Assembly: GCA_020052235.1 (NCBI GenBank)
Contig: JAGVPM010000155.1
Location: forward strand, 1 to 35,268
DNA: 35,268 bases
Direction: 5' to 3'
Source: Candidatus Goldiibacteriota bacterium
GTDB lineage: Bacteria > Oederibacteriota > JAAXVQ01
Shown: positions 22,975-31,906 of the stretch, piece after piece
How positions within the stretch are numbered: the stretch's first letter is position 1
Layout: each line of letters begins with the position of its first letter
Program-made: the position numbers and the translations under genes
The notes under the pieces: generated by a model
The model's database searches: none
Told to the model about the DNA's origin: nothing
Seen by the model: the letters and a program-made list of their open reading frames with translations, nothing else

Positions 22975-24339
22975 ATGCAGCAGGTAACGCTCGGATGGAT
23001 GGCAGGCATATGCCGCGGCACGTTGGTGGGCGGATCTCCCCAACAGAAAGTCACGGGGGGACTGTGCATTGACTCGCGTAAAATTGCGGCCGGGGATTGT
23101 TTTGTGGCACTGGCCGGGCGGCAGGGAGACGGGCATGCGTTTATAGCCCAGGCGCATGCCGCCGGGGCCGCGGCCGCATTATGCCGCCGGGCGGTGGAAG
23201 GCGTGCCCTGCATTCGGGTTTCAAATCCGCGCCAAGCCATGGGCGCTGTGGCTGCCGCGTACCGCCGGAAGTTTAAATCTTTGAAAGTGGTCGGCATTAC
23301 CGGAAGTTCGGGCAAGACCACCACCAAGGAAATGGTATGTGCTGTATTGGGAACGCGGTACAAGGTGCATGCTAATCAGGGAAATTTCAATAATGATTTG
23401 GGCGTGCCCATGACTTTGACGCGCCTGGAACGCACCCATACGGCCGCGGTGATCGAAATGGGCATGAATCACGCGGGTGAGATCCGCACCCTGGCCCGGA
23501 TGGCGGCGCCGCAGGTAGGCGTGATTACCAACATCGGCGATGCGCATCGCGGCCATTTTCGTGACCGGAAAGCATTGACCAAGGCGAAAGCGGAGTTGTT
23601 GGCTGAACTGCCTGCGCAGGGCATGGCTGTGATTAATTTGGATGATCCGAATTTGGCAACCCGCGGCCGGGATCGCCGGATCACGTTTGGCATCAACGAA
23701 AGGGCCGATGTGCGCATTGAACACGCGAGCGTGCATCTAAAGGGCACGCATGTGGTTTTGGAATACGCGGGTAAAAAACAGGCAATGTGGCTTAAAACAT
23801 ACGGCGCGCATCAAGCCTTGAATGCGGCCGCAGCCGTGGCAACCGGGCTGGCTTTGAAGGTGCCGTTTGAGGCTGCATGCCGCGCCCTGGCCAAATACCG
23901 GCCGCAAGCCATGATGCGGTCGCAGCTGATTAAAATCGGACCGCATCATGTGATTCACGACGCGTACAACAGCAATCCGCAATCGGCGGCCGCGGCCGTG
24001 CGGCTTTTGGCGGAATTACCGGCAAACGGGCAGCGGATTTTTGTGGCAGGCAGCATGCTGGAGTTGGGCGATTATTCCCCGGAAGCTCACCGTCAATTAG
24101 GGGCCGAAGCGGCCATTTGCGGGTTGCAGGGATTGATTACGGTAGGGAGCGAAGCGCGGGTCATGCAGGAACGGGCGCAAGGCATTCGGCGCAAGGCCCA
24201 CGTCGCGGTTGCGGAAGACGTGGTGAAAAAATTATGGCCCTGGCTTAGCCCGGAAGGGGATCTGATTTTAGTAAAAGGGTCCCGCGGCCTGGGGCTGGAA
24301 AAGGCGGTGGAAGCGTTAAAACAACGGTTCAAAGTGTAA
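22975..24339 (+). CDS. murF: UDP-MurNAc-tripeptide--D-Ala-D-Ala ligase MurF
   Basis: MurF adds D-Ala-D-Ala to finish the cytoplasmic pentapeptide precursor. The 454-aa product shows the N-terminal domain (GGLCIDSRKIAAGDCFVAL), ATP loop ITGSSGKTTTKEMV, VIEMGMNHAGEI, TNIGDAHRGHF and the C-terminal DAYNSNPQS. All are family hallmarks. Its stop codon lies within the left arm of a 21-bp inverted repeat, after which a 171-nt gap separates it from mraY. Confidence 0.96.
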   Translation: MQQVTLGWMAGICRGTLVGGSPQQKVTGGLCIDSRKIAAGDCFVALAGRQGDGHAFIAQAHAAGAAAALCRRAVEGVPCIRVSNPRQAMGAVAAAYRRKFKSLKVVGITGSSGKTTTKEMVCAVLGTRYKVHANQGNFNNDLGVPMTLTRLERTHTAAVIEMGMNHAGEIRTLARMAAPQVGVITNIGDAHRGHFRDRKALTKAKAELLAELPAQGMAVINLDDPNLATRGRDRRITFGINERADVRIEHASVHLKGTHVVLEYAGKKQAMWLKTYGAHQALNAAAAVATGLALKVPFEAACRALAKYRPQAMMRSQLIKIGPHHVIHDAYNSNPQSAAAAVRLLAELPANGQRIFVAGSMLELGDYSPEAHRQLGAEAAICGLQGLITVGSEARVMQERAQGIRRKAHVAVAEDVVKKLWPWLSPEGDLILVKGSRGLGLEKAVEALKQRFKV

Positions 24340-24472
24340 GGTTCAAAGTTCAAAGCAAGTTAAACGCGACCAACGTAATCTACCGCGACTTTTAGGTAAC
24401 GACTGCATACGACATACTGACTTCACCCAACGCCGCTGCCGCTGCCGACGTTTGCTTTGAACTTTGAACCTT
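24338..24472. repeat. Long inverted repeat between murF and mraY
   Basis: AAGGTTCAAAGTTCAAAGCAA (24338-24358) and TTGCTTTGAACTTTGAACCTT (24452-24472) are perfect 21-nt arms separated by 93 nt. The left arm includes the last bases of the murF stop codon. GTTCAAAG is itself a direct repeat within the arm. The spacer holds no recognisable gene. Confidence 0.9.
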
Positions 24473-24510
24473 GAACTTGTACCTCGCGAATTTTTGAGAA
24501 GGAGAAACCA

Positions 24511-25596
24511 GTGCTTTATTATTTTCTGTTTCCTTTGGCCGATGCCTGGAAAGCGTTAAATGTTTTCCGGTACATAACGTTCCGTTCGATTTACGCGGCG
24601 ATTACTGCATTTTTGATTTGTTTGCTGCTGGGGCCCTGGATTATACGCACCTTGAAAAAGGGCGGGGTGGAGCAGGCCATCCGCCAGGATGGCCCCGGGG
24701 CGCATTTGAAAAAAGCCGGTACGCCTACCATGGGCGGGTTGATCATTTTACCGGCGATTTTCATCAGCGTTGGTTTGTGGGCCCGCTGGGAACAGTTTGC
24801 GGTATGGGTCACCATGGCTTCAATGCTTTGGTTCGGCGCCGTGGGTTTTTGGGATGACTTTATTAAATTTTCGGGAAAAAATCCCAAGGGCATGAGTTCG
24901 CGCCTCAAGCTGGCCTTGCAGGCAGTGGGCGGCGTGGCAATCATGGCCGCCGTGATGTTTCGGGGCGAAGGCGGGGCGCTGGCCATGTCGATCAATGTCC
25001 CGTTTTTCAAGTCCGCTCTGCACCTGCCCGTCTGGCTTTACTTCGTCCTGGGGTGGACGGTCATTGTTGGGGCGTGCAACGGAGTAAATTTCACCGACGG
25101 GTTGGATGGATTGGCCAGCGGGGCCTTGGCCCTGGTAGGGGTGACGTTTGCGATCATGAGTTACCTGGTCGCGCATGCCAAGTTTGCGAATTATCTCCTG
25201 GTTATTCACGTGCCAGGAGGCGGTGAGCTGACGGTTATTTGCAGCGCCATGGTGGGCGCCGTACTGGGGTTTCTTTGGTTCAATTCTCACCCGGCGGAAA
25301 TTTTTATGGGGGACACGGGATCATTGGCCTTGGGCGGAATGCTGGGCACGATTGCAGTGCTGATCAAACAGGAACTCCTGCTGTTTGTGGTGGGTGGTGT
25401 GTTTGTGGCCGAGACGCTGTCGGTTATTCTTCAAGTCGGCAGCTACAAACTGACCGGCAAGCGGATTTTCAAGATGGCGCCCCTGCACCATCATTTTGAG
25501 CTTTCCGGGTGGTCGGAAACCAAGGTGATTATCCGCTTTTGGATTGTGGCCATTTTGTTGGCCATTATCACCTTGAGTACATTGAAGTTAAGGTAG
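24511..25596 (+). CDS. mraY: Phospho-MurNAc-pentapeptide transferase MraY
   Basis: MraY transfers phospho-MurNAc-pentapeptide to undecaprenyl phosphate to form lipid I at the membrane. The 361-aa protein starts at GTG 24511 behind GAGAAGGAG. It has about ten membrane helices, GTPTMGGLIIL, the aspartate-rich GFWDDFIK and NFTDGLDGLASG, NSHPAEIFMGDTGSLALGG and the C-terminal HHHFELSGWSETKVIIRFW. Its TAG stop is also the first base triplet of palindrome P copy 3. Confidence 0.97.
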   Translation: MLYYFLFPLADAWKALNVFRYITFRSIYAAITAFLICLLLGPWIIRTLKKGGVEQAIRQDGPGAHLKKAGTPTMGGLIILPAIFISVGLWARWEQFAVWVTMASMLWFGAVGFWDDFIKFSGKNPKGMSSRLKLALQAVGGVAIMAAVMFRGEGGALAMSINVPFFKSALHLPVWLYFVLGWTVIVGACNGVNFTDGLDGLASGALALVGVTFAIMSYLVAHAKFANYLLVIHVPGGGELTVICSAMVGAVLGFLWFNSHPAEIFMGDTGSLALGGMLGTIAVLIKQELLLFVVGGVFVAETLSVILQVGSYKLTGKRIFKMAPLHHHFELSGWSETKVIIRFWIVAILLAIITLSTLKLR

Positions 25597-25620
25597 GGAA
25601 CGGTTTAAAACCGTTCCCCA
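25594..25620. repeat. Palindrome, family P copy 3 (mraY-murD gap)
   Basis: TAGGGAACGGTTT A AAACCGTTCCCC(A): GGGAACGGTTT pairs with AAACCGTTCCC. It begins with the stop codon of mraY and is the third member of the family seen at 123 and 1810. Confidence 0.85.
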
Positions 25621-25637
25621 GAAGTTTGAGGTGGATT

Positions 25638-27020
25638 ATGGAATTGAAAGATAAACACATCGTGGTGGTGGGGCTGGCCCGTTCGGGCCGGGCTGCTGCT
25701 GCTTTATTGATGCGGCATGGCGCCGTGGTCACGGCCACGGATTTAAAATCCGCGGACGCCTTGACGGAGGCCATTAACGAATTGACGGCCTTGGGTGTGA
25801 TTGTTGAAGCCGACGGTCACGTGCGCACAACCTTCGAACGCGCAGACATGATTGTGATTTCTCCGGGAGTTAGTTTGGATGTTCCCGAATTGCGGGATGC
25901 CATGCAGCGCGGAGTTCCGATTTTGTCGGAATTGGAATTGGGTTATCGTTTTTGCCGCGGACGGGTGGCGGCTTTAACCGGCACCAATGGAAAAACCACC
26001 ACGGTCAATTTGCTGGCCAAGATAGTGCATGATGCGGGTGTGCCCGGTGTCATGGCGGGTAACGTGGGCGTGGCTTTTTCCGGTGTGGCGGAAAGCGTGC
26101 TGCCGGAAGGCATCGCCATGTTGGAAGTATCCAGCTTCCAATTGGAAACCATTCAGGAATTTCATCCGGAGGTGGCTGCGGTCTTAAACGTGACGCCGGA
26201 TCATTTGGACCGCTATTCGAATATGCAGGCGTATGTTGAAGCCAAAGCGAACATCATGCGGCAACAAACCGCCGGGGATGTGGTGGTGCTTAATGCCGTG
26301 GATAAATATACTCCCTTGTTGGCCGCGCAAGCCCGGGGCCGGGTCATACTGTTTTCTTCCCGCGGTCCGGTGGCCGGCGAAGGGGTATGGGTGGAAAATG
26401 GAAAAATGCGTTACCGTCTGGCCAAGGTTGGCGAGGGTGAGTTGATTGCACCGGAAGAATTATTAATCCCCGGTCCGCATAATGTGGAAAATGCCTTGGC
26501 GGCCGTTGCCATGGGGCTAAGCCTGGGGTTGCCGGCAACTGGGATGATGCAAAGCCTGCGGACATTTGCCGGGGTGCCGCACCGGTTGGAACCCGTCGGT
26601 GCCGTTGGCCAAATACGGTTCGTGAATGATTCCAAGGGGACCAATGTGGATGCGGTCATCAAAGCCTTGCAGAGCTATGTTGATCCCTTGATCTTGATTT
26701 TAGGCGGTCGTGACAAGCACGGCGATTTCACGGCCTTGCGCGACCTGCTGCGGGAACGGGTGCGCAGCGTCGTGGTGATGGGCGAGGCGGCGCAGATTAT
26801 CGCGGATCAAATTCAAAATACGGTTCCGATTCAACACGAGGAAACCTTGGAGCGCGCTTTGCGGACAGCCTACCAAGCCGCGCGCCCGGGGGATGTGGTT
26901 TTGCTCTCGCCGGGGTGCGCGAGTTTTGATCAGTTCAAGAATTTTGAAGAACGAGGGGAACGTTTTCGCGAGGAAGTCCGCCGCTTGGCAACCGAGTTGG
27001 GGCAGGAGGCGCCATGTTAG
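25638..27020 (+). CDS. murD: UDP-MurNAc-L-alanine--D-glutamate ligase MurD
   Basis: MurD adds D-Glu to UDP-MurNAc-L-Ala. ATG 25638 (TTGAGGTGG upstream) gives 460 aa; the track start at 25509 runs through the end of mraY and the palindrome. Motifs seen: VVGLARSGRAAAALL, ALTGTNGKTTTVNLLAK, MLEVSSFQLETI, NVTPDHLDRYSN, FVNDSKGTNVDA and ILGGRDKHGDF. The C-terminal LLSPGCASFDQFKNFEERGERF is typical. The stop overlaps ftsW. Confidence 0.96.
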   Translation: MELKDKHIVVVGLARSGRAAAALLMRHGAVVTATDLKSADALTEAINELTALGVIVEADGHVRTTFERADMIVISPGVSLDVPELRDAMQRGVPILSELELGYRFCRGRVAALTGTNGKTTTVNLLAKIVHDAGVPGVMAGNVGVAFSGVAESVLPEGIAMLEVSSFQLETIQEFHPEVAAVLNVTPDHLDRYSNMQAYVEAKANIMRQQTAGDVVVLNAVDKYTPLLAAQARGRVILFSSRGPVAGEGVWVENGKMRYRLAKVGEGELIAPEELLIPGPHNVENALAAVAMGLSLGLPATGMMQSLRTFAGVPHRLEPVGAVGQIRFVNDSKGTNVDAVIKALQSYVDPLILILGGRDKHGDFTALRDLLRERVRSVVVMGEAAQIIADQIQNTVPIQHEETLERALRTAYQAARPGDVVLLSPGCASFDQFKNFEERGERFREEVRRLATELGQEAPC

Positions 27021-28132
27021 CCGGAGAGCGCCGTCAAGGCCATGGGGATTTGATGCTTTTGATCTTAACCCTGGTGTTGGTGGGTTTTGGGCTGATCATG
27101 ATCTATTCATCCTCTTCCATTCTGGCCATGCGCACCTACGGCGACTCTTACTATTTTATTAAACGGCAATTGATTTGGGCCGGGCTGGGATTTGCCGGGC
27201 TGTGGTTTTTAGCCAAAACGCCCTATGAACGTTTCCGCAATATGGTATTGCCCCTGTTGTTTGGGTGTGTGATTTTGCTGCTGGCCGTTTTGCTGCTGCC
27301 GATAGGTAAAACCGTCGGCGGCGCCCGCCGCTGGCTGGTATTGGGCCCTTTGTCGTTTCAGCCCGCGGAAATGCTGAAGCTGGTTTTGGTCATTTATTTG
27401 GCCGATGCTTTGGCGCGCAAGCAGGAAATCATGCGCGATTTTTCCAAAGGGGTTTTGCCGAATTTGATGATCGCGGGCAGCTTGTCGGCTTTGCTGTTGC
27501 TGCAGCCGGATTTAGGCACAGCGGTGATTATCGTATTGGTGACCATCGCCATGTTGTTTATGGGCGGCGCCCGTTTGGCGCATTTGTTGAGTTTGGGGCT
27601 GGCCGCGTTGCCCGTGGTATTTTTGCTGATTTTTAAAGTGGCTTACCGGCGCCGGCGTTGGGACGCTTTTTTGGATCCCTGGCAAGACGCTTTGGGAAAA
27701 GGGTTTCAGATCGTCCAGTCATTTTTGGCCTTGGGCAGCGGCGGTTTATGGGGGCGCGGTTTGTGCGAGAGCCAGCAAAAGTTGTTTTATCTGCCCACGC
27801 CGCATACGGATTTTATTTACAGCATTGTCGGCGAGGAATTGGGGTTTATCGGAGCGTTTGCCGTATTGTTGGTTTTCGGTATGCTGATTTGGAAAGGTTT
27901 TTCCATTGCCCGCCATTGTCCGGACCAGTTTGGTAAAATGCTGGCCGTGGGGGTGACCATGCTGTTGGGGCTTCAGGCCATGATTAATATCGGCGTGGTC
28001 ACGGGGCTGGTTCCCACCAAGGGAACGACGTTGCCGTTTATCAGCGCCGGCGGTTCGTCGCTTTTGTTCTCGCTCCTGGCTGTGGGAATTCTGCTTTCAA
28101 TTTCCCGCAACGCCATTCCCGGGGAGGACTGA
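27014..28132 (+). CDS. ftsW: Peptidoglycan polymerase FtsW (SEDS family)
   Basis: FtsW polymerises lipid II glycan chains at the septum together with FtsI. The 372-aa protein has about ten membrane helices. SEDS signatures include GGARRWLVLGPLSFQPAEMLKLVLVIYLA, LQPDLGTAVII, PTPHTDFIYSIVGEELGFIGA and GLVPTKGTTLPFISAGGSSLL. The start lies in the murD end (GGAGGCGCC upstream) and the stop overlaps the murG start by one base. Confidence 0.96.
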   Translation: MLAGERRQGHGDLMLLILTLVLVGFGLIMIYSSSSILAMRTYGDSYYFIKRQLIWAGLGFAGLWFLAKTPYERFRNMVLPLLFGCVILLLAVLLLPIGKTVGGARRWLVLGPLSFQPAEMLKLVLVIYLADALARKQEIMRDFSKGVLPNLMIAGSLSALLLLQPDLGTAVIIVLVTIAMLFMGGARLAHLLSLGLAALPVVFLLIFKVAYRRRRWDAFLDPWQDALGKGFQIVQSFLALGSGGLWGRGLCESQQKLFYLPTPHTDFIYSIVGEELGFIGAFAVLLVFGMLIWKGFSIARHCPDQFGKMLAVGVTMLLGLQAMINIGVVTGLVPTKGTTLPFISAGGSSLLFSLLAVGILLSISRNAIPGED

Positions 28133-29244
28133 TGGAATCCGCGCAGGTATTCGTGGTTTCCGGCGGCGGGACCGGCGGGCATATTTTTCCGGCTTTGGCC
28201 GTGGCCAATGAATTGCGGCAACAAGCGCCCGGGGCGCGCGTGTTTTATTTGGGCAAGTCTGATGGTATGGAAAAAGAACTGGCGGAACGGGCGGGCTTGC
28301 CGTTTTTCGGCATTCCGGCTTCAGGGTTTGAACGCCGCCTGTCATTTAAAAATGCCGCGGCTATTTGGCAAGCTTTGTGCGGACTTGGCAGGGCGCGCCG
28401 CTGGTTGAAACAAAATCACGCTTGCGCGGTATTGGGAACCGGAGGGTTTATTTGCGGCCCGATTATTTTGGCGGCCCGTACCTTGGGCATTCCCACCATT
28501 ATTCATGAAAGCAATGTTGTCCCGGGACTGACCAACCGCTGGTTGGGACGCATTGCAACGCGCGTGGCAGTAGGACAACGGGAAAGCTTAACCCAGTTTC
28601 CGGCCAATAAAACCGTGGTCACGGGATTTCCCTTGCGGCCGGGGTTAAATGGTCCGGCCCGCGCCGCAGCCTGCGCTGTGTTCGGACTGGATCCCGCGCG
28701 GCGGGTGTTGTTCATTTTTCCAGGCAGTTTGGCGGCCCGGAGCATCAACCGGGCCGTGGCGGAAATGCTTCCGCATTGGGCGCGCCGTTTGCCGGAATGG
28801 CAGGTGCTGTGGATGACGGGCAAAGCGGATTTTGAATTCGCCCAGCGCGTGCAGAAACAATTGGGGCTGCCCGTAGTTATCCGGGAGTTTGTGTATGAAG
28901 TGCCGGAAGCGTATGCGGCCGCGGACATTGTCTTGGCCCGGGCCGGGGCCGGAACCTTGGCGGAATTATCGGCTGTGGGGAAACCTTCATTGTTGGTGCC
29001 GTATCCGTATGCCACCGGAAATCATCAGATGTTTAACGCGCAGTTGCTGGCGCGGGCCGGGGCCGCGGAAATTATAACCGACGACCGGATCAATGGGGAT
29101 GTGCTCTTGGAGACTCTGAAGAACATGATCGCGCGTTACGACGCTATGCGTCAAGCGGCGGAAGTCGTCCAAAGCGCGTATCCGAAACAGGCGGCGAAAG
29201 AAATAACGCGCATGCTGCTGGATATGGCGCAAAAAAACGGATGA
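28132..29244 (+). CDS. murG: Lipid II synthase MurG (GlcNAc transferase)
   Basis: MurG transfers GlcNAc to lipid I at the inner face of the membrane. The 370-aa protein has the two glycosyltransferase-B halves: N-terminal VSGGGTGGHIFPALAVANEL, then GTGGFICGPIILAARTLGIPTIIHESN. In the C-terminal half, ADIVLARAGAGTLAELSAVGKPSLLVPYPYATGNHQ marks the UDP-GlcNAc site. After the stop comes repeat E1 rather than the usual tight junction with murC. Confidence 0.96.
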   Translation: MESAQVFVVSGGGTGGHIFPALAVANELRQQAPGARVFYLGKSDGMEKELAERAGLPFFGIPASGFERRLSFKNAAAIWQALCGLGRARRWLKQNHACAVLGTGGFICGPIILAARTLGIPTIIHESNVVPGLTNRWLGRIATRVAVGQRESLTQFPANKTVVTGFPLRPGLNGPARAAACAVFGLDPARRVLFIFPGSLAARSINRAVAEMLPHWARRLPEWQVLWMTGKADFEFAQRVQKQLGLPVVIREFVYEVPEAYAAADIVLARAGAGTLAELSAVGKPSLLVPYPYATGNHQMFNAQLLARAGAAEIITDDRINGDVLLETLKNMIARYDAMRQAAEVVQSAYPKQAAKEITRMLLDMAQKNG

Positions 29245-29258
29245 ATGTATAAAAAATT

Positions 29259-29372
29259 AATTCCCCTCCCCAGGATTTGGTGGGAGGGGCTAGGGGAGGG
29301 GGCGTAAAGAGTATGCGGAAAAAGCTCATCACCCTCCCCCCGGCCCCCTCCCATCCGAGCAGGGAGGGGAAT
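29259..29372 (+). repeat. CCCTCCCC-type repeat E1 (murG-murC gap)
   Basis: AATTCCCCTCCC at the left and GGGAGGGGAAT at the right form terminal inverted repeats. Inside are GGTGGGAGGGGC, AGGGGAGGGGG and CATCACCCTCCCCC. It is closely similar along its whole length to E2 behind murC. The murC frame runs open through part of it, but the better murC start is beyond it. Confidence 0.88.
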
Positions 29373-29393
29373 AAGATAGCTGAGGAACGCAGT

Positions 29394-30806
29394 ATGAAAA
29401 AAAATAAGCAAAGCATTCACTTCATAGGCATTGGCGGCTCGGGCATGAGCGGGATCGCCGAAGTGCTTTTGAATTTGGGATACAAAGTCACGGGTTCGGA
29501 TTTGAAAGCATCGGAGGTAACGCGCCGGTTGCAGCGCATGGGTGCCAAAGTATTTTCCGGGCACTTGGCGGAGAATTTACCCGAAGCCACGGATGTGGTG
29601 GTGGTTTCCAACGCGGTTCCGGACACCAATCCGGAGATCGTGGCTGCGCGTGAACGGGACATTCCCGTTATTCCCCGGGCGCAGATGTTGAATGATTTGA
29701 TGCGTTTAAAACAGGGCGTGGCCATTGCCGGAACCCACGGCAAAACCACCACCACCTCGATGCTGGCGTGGATTCTGGCGCAGGCTGGCATGGACCCAAC
29801 CATGGTGATCGGCGGGATTTTAAACAACATCAACCAGGGCGCGCGCATGGGCAAGGGTGATTATTTTGTAGTGGAAGCGTGCGAGGCGTACTCATCATTT
29901 CTGCACCTGACACCGGCCGTGGTGGCGGTAACGAATATTGACGACGATCATTTGGAAAATTACGGTTCGCGCGGTGCCTTGGAAGATGCGTTTGTCCAAT
30001 TCATCAACCGGGTTCCGTTTTGGGGTTTCGCGGTTTTAAATGCGGACGATCCGGGCATCCGTCAAGTGATGCCGCGGGTGGTGCCGCGCGTGATTACCGT
30101 GGGATTTGAAGTTGGAGCTGATTTGCGCGCCACCGCGCCGCTGGCGGATCAGTTAAGGCAGAGCGTGATGGTGACGCGCCGGGGCAAGTCCCTGGGCCGC
30201 CTGCAATTGCGTTTGCCCGGGAAATTTAATGTGTTGAACGCCCTGGCGGCCGCGGCCGTGGCTTTGGAATTGGGCGTTTCGTTTGAGAAAATCCAAAAAG
30301 CATTGGCCGGGTTCACGGGGGTGCGCCGCCGGTTTGAATACAAAGGCACGTACCGCGGGGCGACGGTCGTGGATGATTACGGGCATCATCCCACGGAAGT
30401 GGCTACCACGCTGACTGCCGCCCGCGGGTTGAATCCGCCGCGCGTGGTGGTGCTTTTTCAGCCGCATTTGTTTTCGCGCACGCAGCGGTTGTATAAAGAA
30501 TTTGCGCGCGCTCTCATGTTGGCTGATGAAATTTATGTGGCGGATATCTATCCGGCGCGGGAACGCGCGGTGCCGGGTGTGACGTCGCAATTGATCGTGG
30601 ATCAGCTGAACCTGGAAGGCCATGCCGCTGCCGGCGGCCCGCTGCCCTTGGATGCCTTGCTGGCCAAATTGAAAAAGGAACTCAAAGCCGGCGATCTGTT
30701 CATTACCATGGGCGCCGGGGATGTGTGGAAGCTGGGGGAACAATTGGCGGGCATCAAGGCAAAACCGAAAACCGCGGCAACCAAGAAAAAACGGAAGAAA
30801 GTATGA
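29394..30806 (+). CDS. murC: UDP-N-acetylmuramate--L-alanine ligase MurC
   Basis: MurC adds L-Ala to UDP-MurNAc, the first peptide step. I chose ATG 29394 (470 aa, MKKNKQSIHFIGIGGSGMSGIAEVL) rather than 29277, whose codons read repeat E1. Motifs are VAIAGTHGKTTTTSMLAWIL, FVVEACEAYSSFLHL, TNIDDDHLENYGS, and VDDYGHHPTEVATTL with FQPHLFSRTQRL. The C-terminus ends in a Lys-rich stretch. The stop is 6 nt before repeat E2; murB, which often lies next to murC, is missing. Confidence 0.96.
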   Translation: MKKNKQSIHFIGIGGSGMSGIAEVLLNLGYKVTGSDLKASEVTRRLQRMGAKVFSGHLAENLPEATDVVVVSNAVPDTNPEIVAARERDIPVIPRAQMLNDLMRLKQGVAIAGTHGKTTTTSMLAWILAQAGMDPTMVIGGILNNINQGARMGKGDYFVVEACEAYSSFLHLTPAVVAVTNIDDDHLENYGSRGALEDAFVQFINRVPFWGFAVLNADDPGIRQVMPRVVPRVITVGFEVGADLRATAPLADQLRQSVMVTRRGKSLGRLQLRLPGKFNVLNALAAAAVALELGVSFEKIQKALAGFTGVRRRFEYKGTYRGATVVDDYGHHPTEVATTLTAARGLNPPRVVVLFQPHLFSRTQRLYKEFARALMLADEIYVADIYPARERAVPGVTSQLIVDQLNLEGHAAAGGPLPLDALLAKLKKELKAGDLFITMGAGDVWKLGEQLAGIKAKPKTAATKKKRKKV

Positions 30807-30812
30807 AAAAAT

Positions 30813-30925
30813 AATTCCCCTCCCCAGGTTGTGGTGGGAGGGGCCAGGGGAGGGGGCTTTAAGTGCTTGTAGAAAAAGTTCATCACCCTCCCCCTCACCC
30901 CCTCCCATCAAGTAGGGAGGGGAAT
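30813..30925 (+). repeat. CCCTCCCC-type repeat E2 (murC-ddl gap)
   Basis: It has the same ends as E1 (AATTCCCCTCCCCAGG and GGGAGGGGAAT), the same inner blocks and nearly the same length; the middle AGAAAAAGTTCATCACCCTCCCCC is also shared. It starts 6 nt after the murC stop. The ddl frame is open through its right part, but ATG 30950 lies beyond it. Confidence 0.88.
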
Positions 30926-30949
30926 ATAAGAAAAAAAGAGGGGAAAAGC

Positions 30950-31906
30950 ATGAGCAACGGAAAAAAAATCTCCACGGCCGTATGGCAGCGCCGTTTGGGC
31001 CAAAAAAAGATAGCGGTGTTAATGGGCGGGATTTCCGCGGAGCGTGAGATTTCTCTGCGCAGCGGAAAAATGGTTTGCGATGCCTTCAAGCGTTTGGGGC
31101 TGAAGGTTTGGGGCGTGGACATCCGCGGGTGGAAGGATTTGGTGGCCTTGGAGCGCCGCCGTCCGGATGTGGCCTTGTTGTGCCTGCATGGGACAGGCGG
31201 CGAAGACGGAGCCATTCAGGGCGTGTTGGAGTGGATGAGGGTTCCATATACCGGTTCGGACATATTGGCGTCGGCTTTGGCCATGGACAAAGCTCGTTCC
31301 AAGGAGATTTTAAAACGCGCCGGTTTGCCCACGGCGCCTTGGGTATTGCTGCAGGAAAAAAATGAGCGCGTGCCCGGATCGTTTACGATTCCCTGCGTGG
31401 TGAAACCCAACCGTCAGGGATCGACCGTGGGCATCACGATTGTGAAACAGCGTTCCCAATTGACGGCGGCTTTGCGGTTGGCGTGGAAACACGATTCGCA
31501 GGTCATGATTGAAAAATTTTGCCCCGGGAGGGAGATTACCGTAGGCATACTCAACGGCCGCGCGCTGCCGGTGGTGGAAATAATTCCCAGAAATGAGTTC
31601 TATGATTTTGCATCTAAGTATGTGCCGGGCATGTCCGAACACATCATTCCCGCGCGGATGCCGGCTTCGCATTTAAAGGAAGCGCAGCGTTTGGCCGAAG
31701 CGGCGCACCGCGCGTTGGGCTGCCGCGGCGTAAGCCGGGTGGATTTGATCGTGGGTCACGGCGGGCGCATGGATATTTTGGAAGTCAACACGCTCCCGGG
31801 GATGACGGCCACCAGTCTGCTGCCCGACGCCGCGCGGCACGCCGGTATTGGTTTTGAGGAATTGGTGGCGCGCATGGCCTATGAAGCTTTGGAGGACAAA
31901 GCGTGA
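30950..31906 (+). CDS. ddl: D-alanine--D-alanine ligase
   Basis: Ddl joins two D-Ala for MurF. The 318-aa ATP-grasp protein starts at ATG 30950 behind AGAGGGG. Motifs: VLMGGISAEREISLRSG, LCLHGTGGEDGAIQGVLEWMRVPYTGS, CVVKPNRQGSTVGITIV, MIEKFCPGREITVGIL and DILEVNTLPGMTATSLLPDAA (Mg-binding). In DddlB-type enzymes LHGxxGEDG and the EVNTxPGMT segment are standard. The 30863 start reads repeat E2 and is rejected. The stop overlaps ftsQ. Confidence 0.95.
   Translation: MSNGKKISTAVWQRRLGQKKIAVLMGGISAEREISLRSGKMVCDAFKRLGLKVWGVDIRGWKDLVALERRRPDVALLCLHGTGGEDGAIQGVLEWMRVPYTGSDILASALAMDKARSKEILKRAGLPTAPWVLLQEKNERVPGSFTIPCVVKPNRQGSTVGITIVKQRSQLTAALRLAWKHDSQVMIEKFCPGREITVGILNGRALPVVEIIPRNEFYDFASKYVPGMSEHIIPARMPASHLKEAQRLAEAAHRALGCRGVSRVDLIVGHGGRMDILEVNTLPGMTATSLLPDAARHAGIGFEELVARMAYEALEDKA

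Noticed and set aside
29277-29393. N-terminal extension of MurC through repeat E1
   Set aside because: MVGGARGGGVKSM... is repeat-encoded, while MurC proteins begin at the IHFIGIGGSGMSG region. ATG 29394 fits.
30863-30949. N-terminal extension of Ddl through repeat E2
   Set aside because: The codons are repeat sequence, and ATG 30950 has a proper AGAGGGG ribosome binding site.
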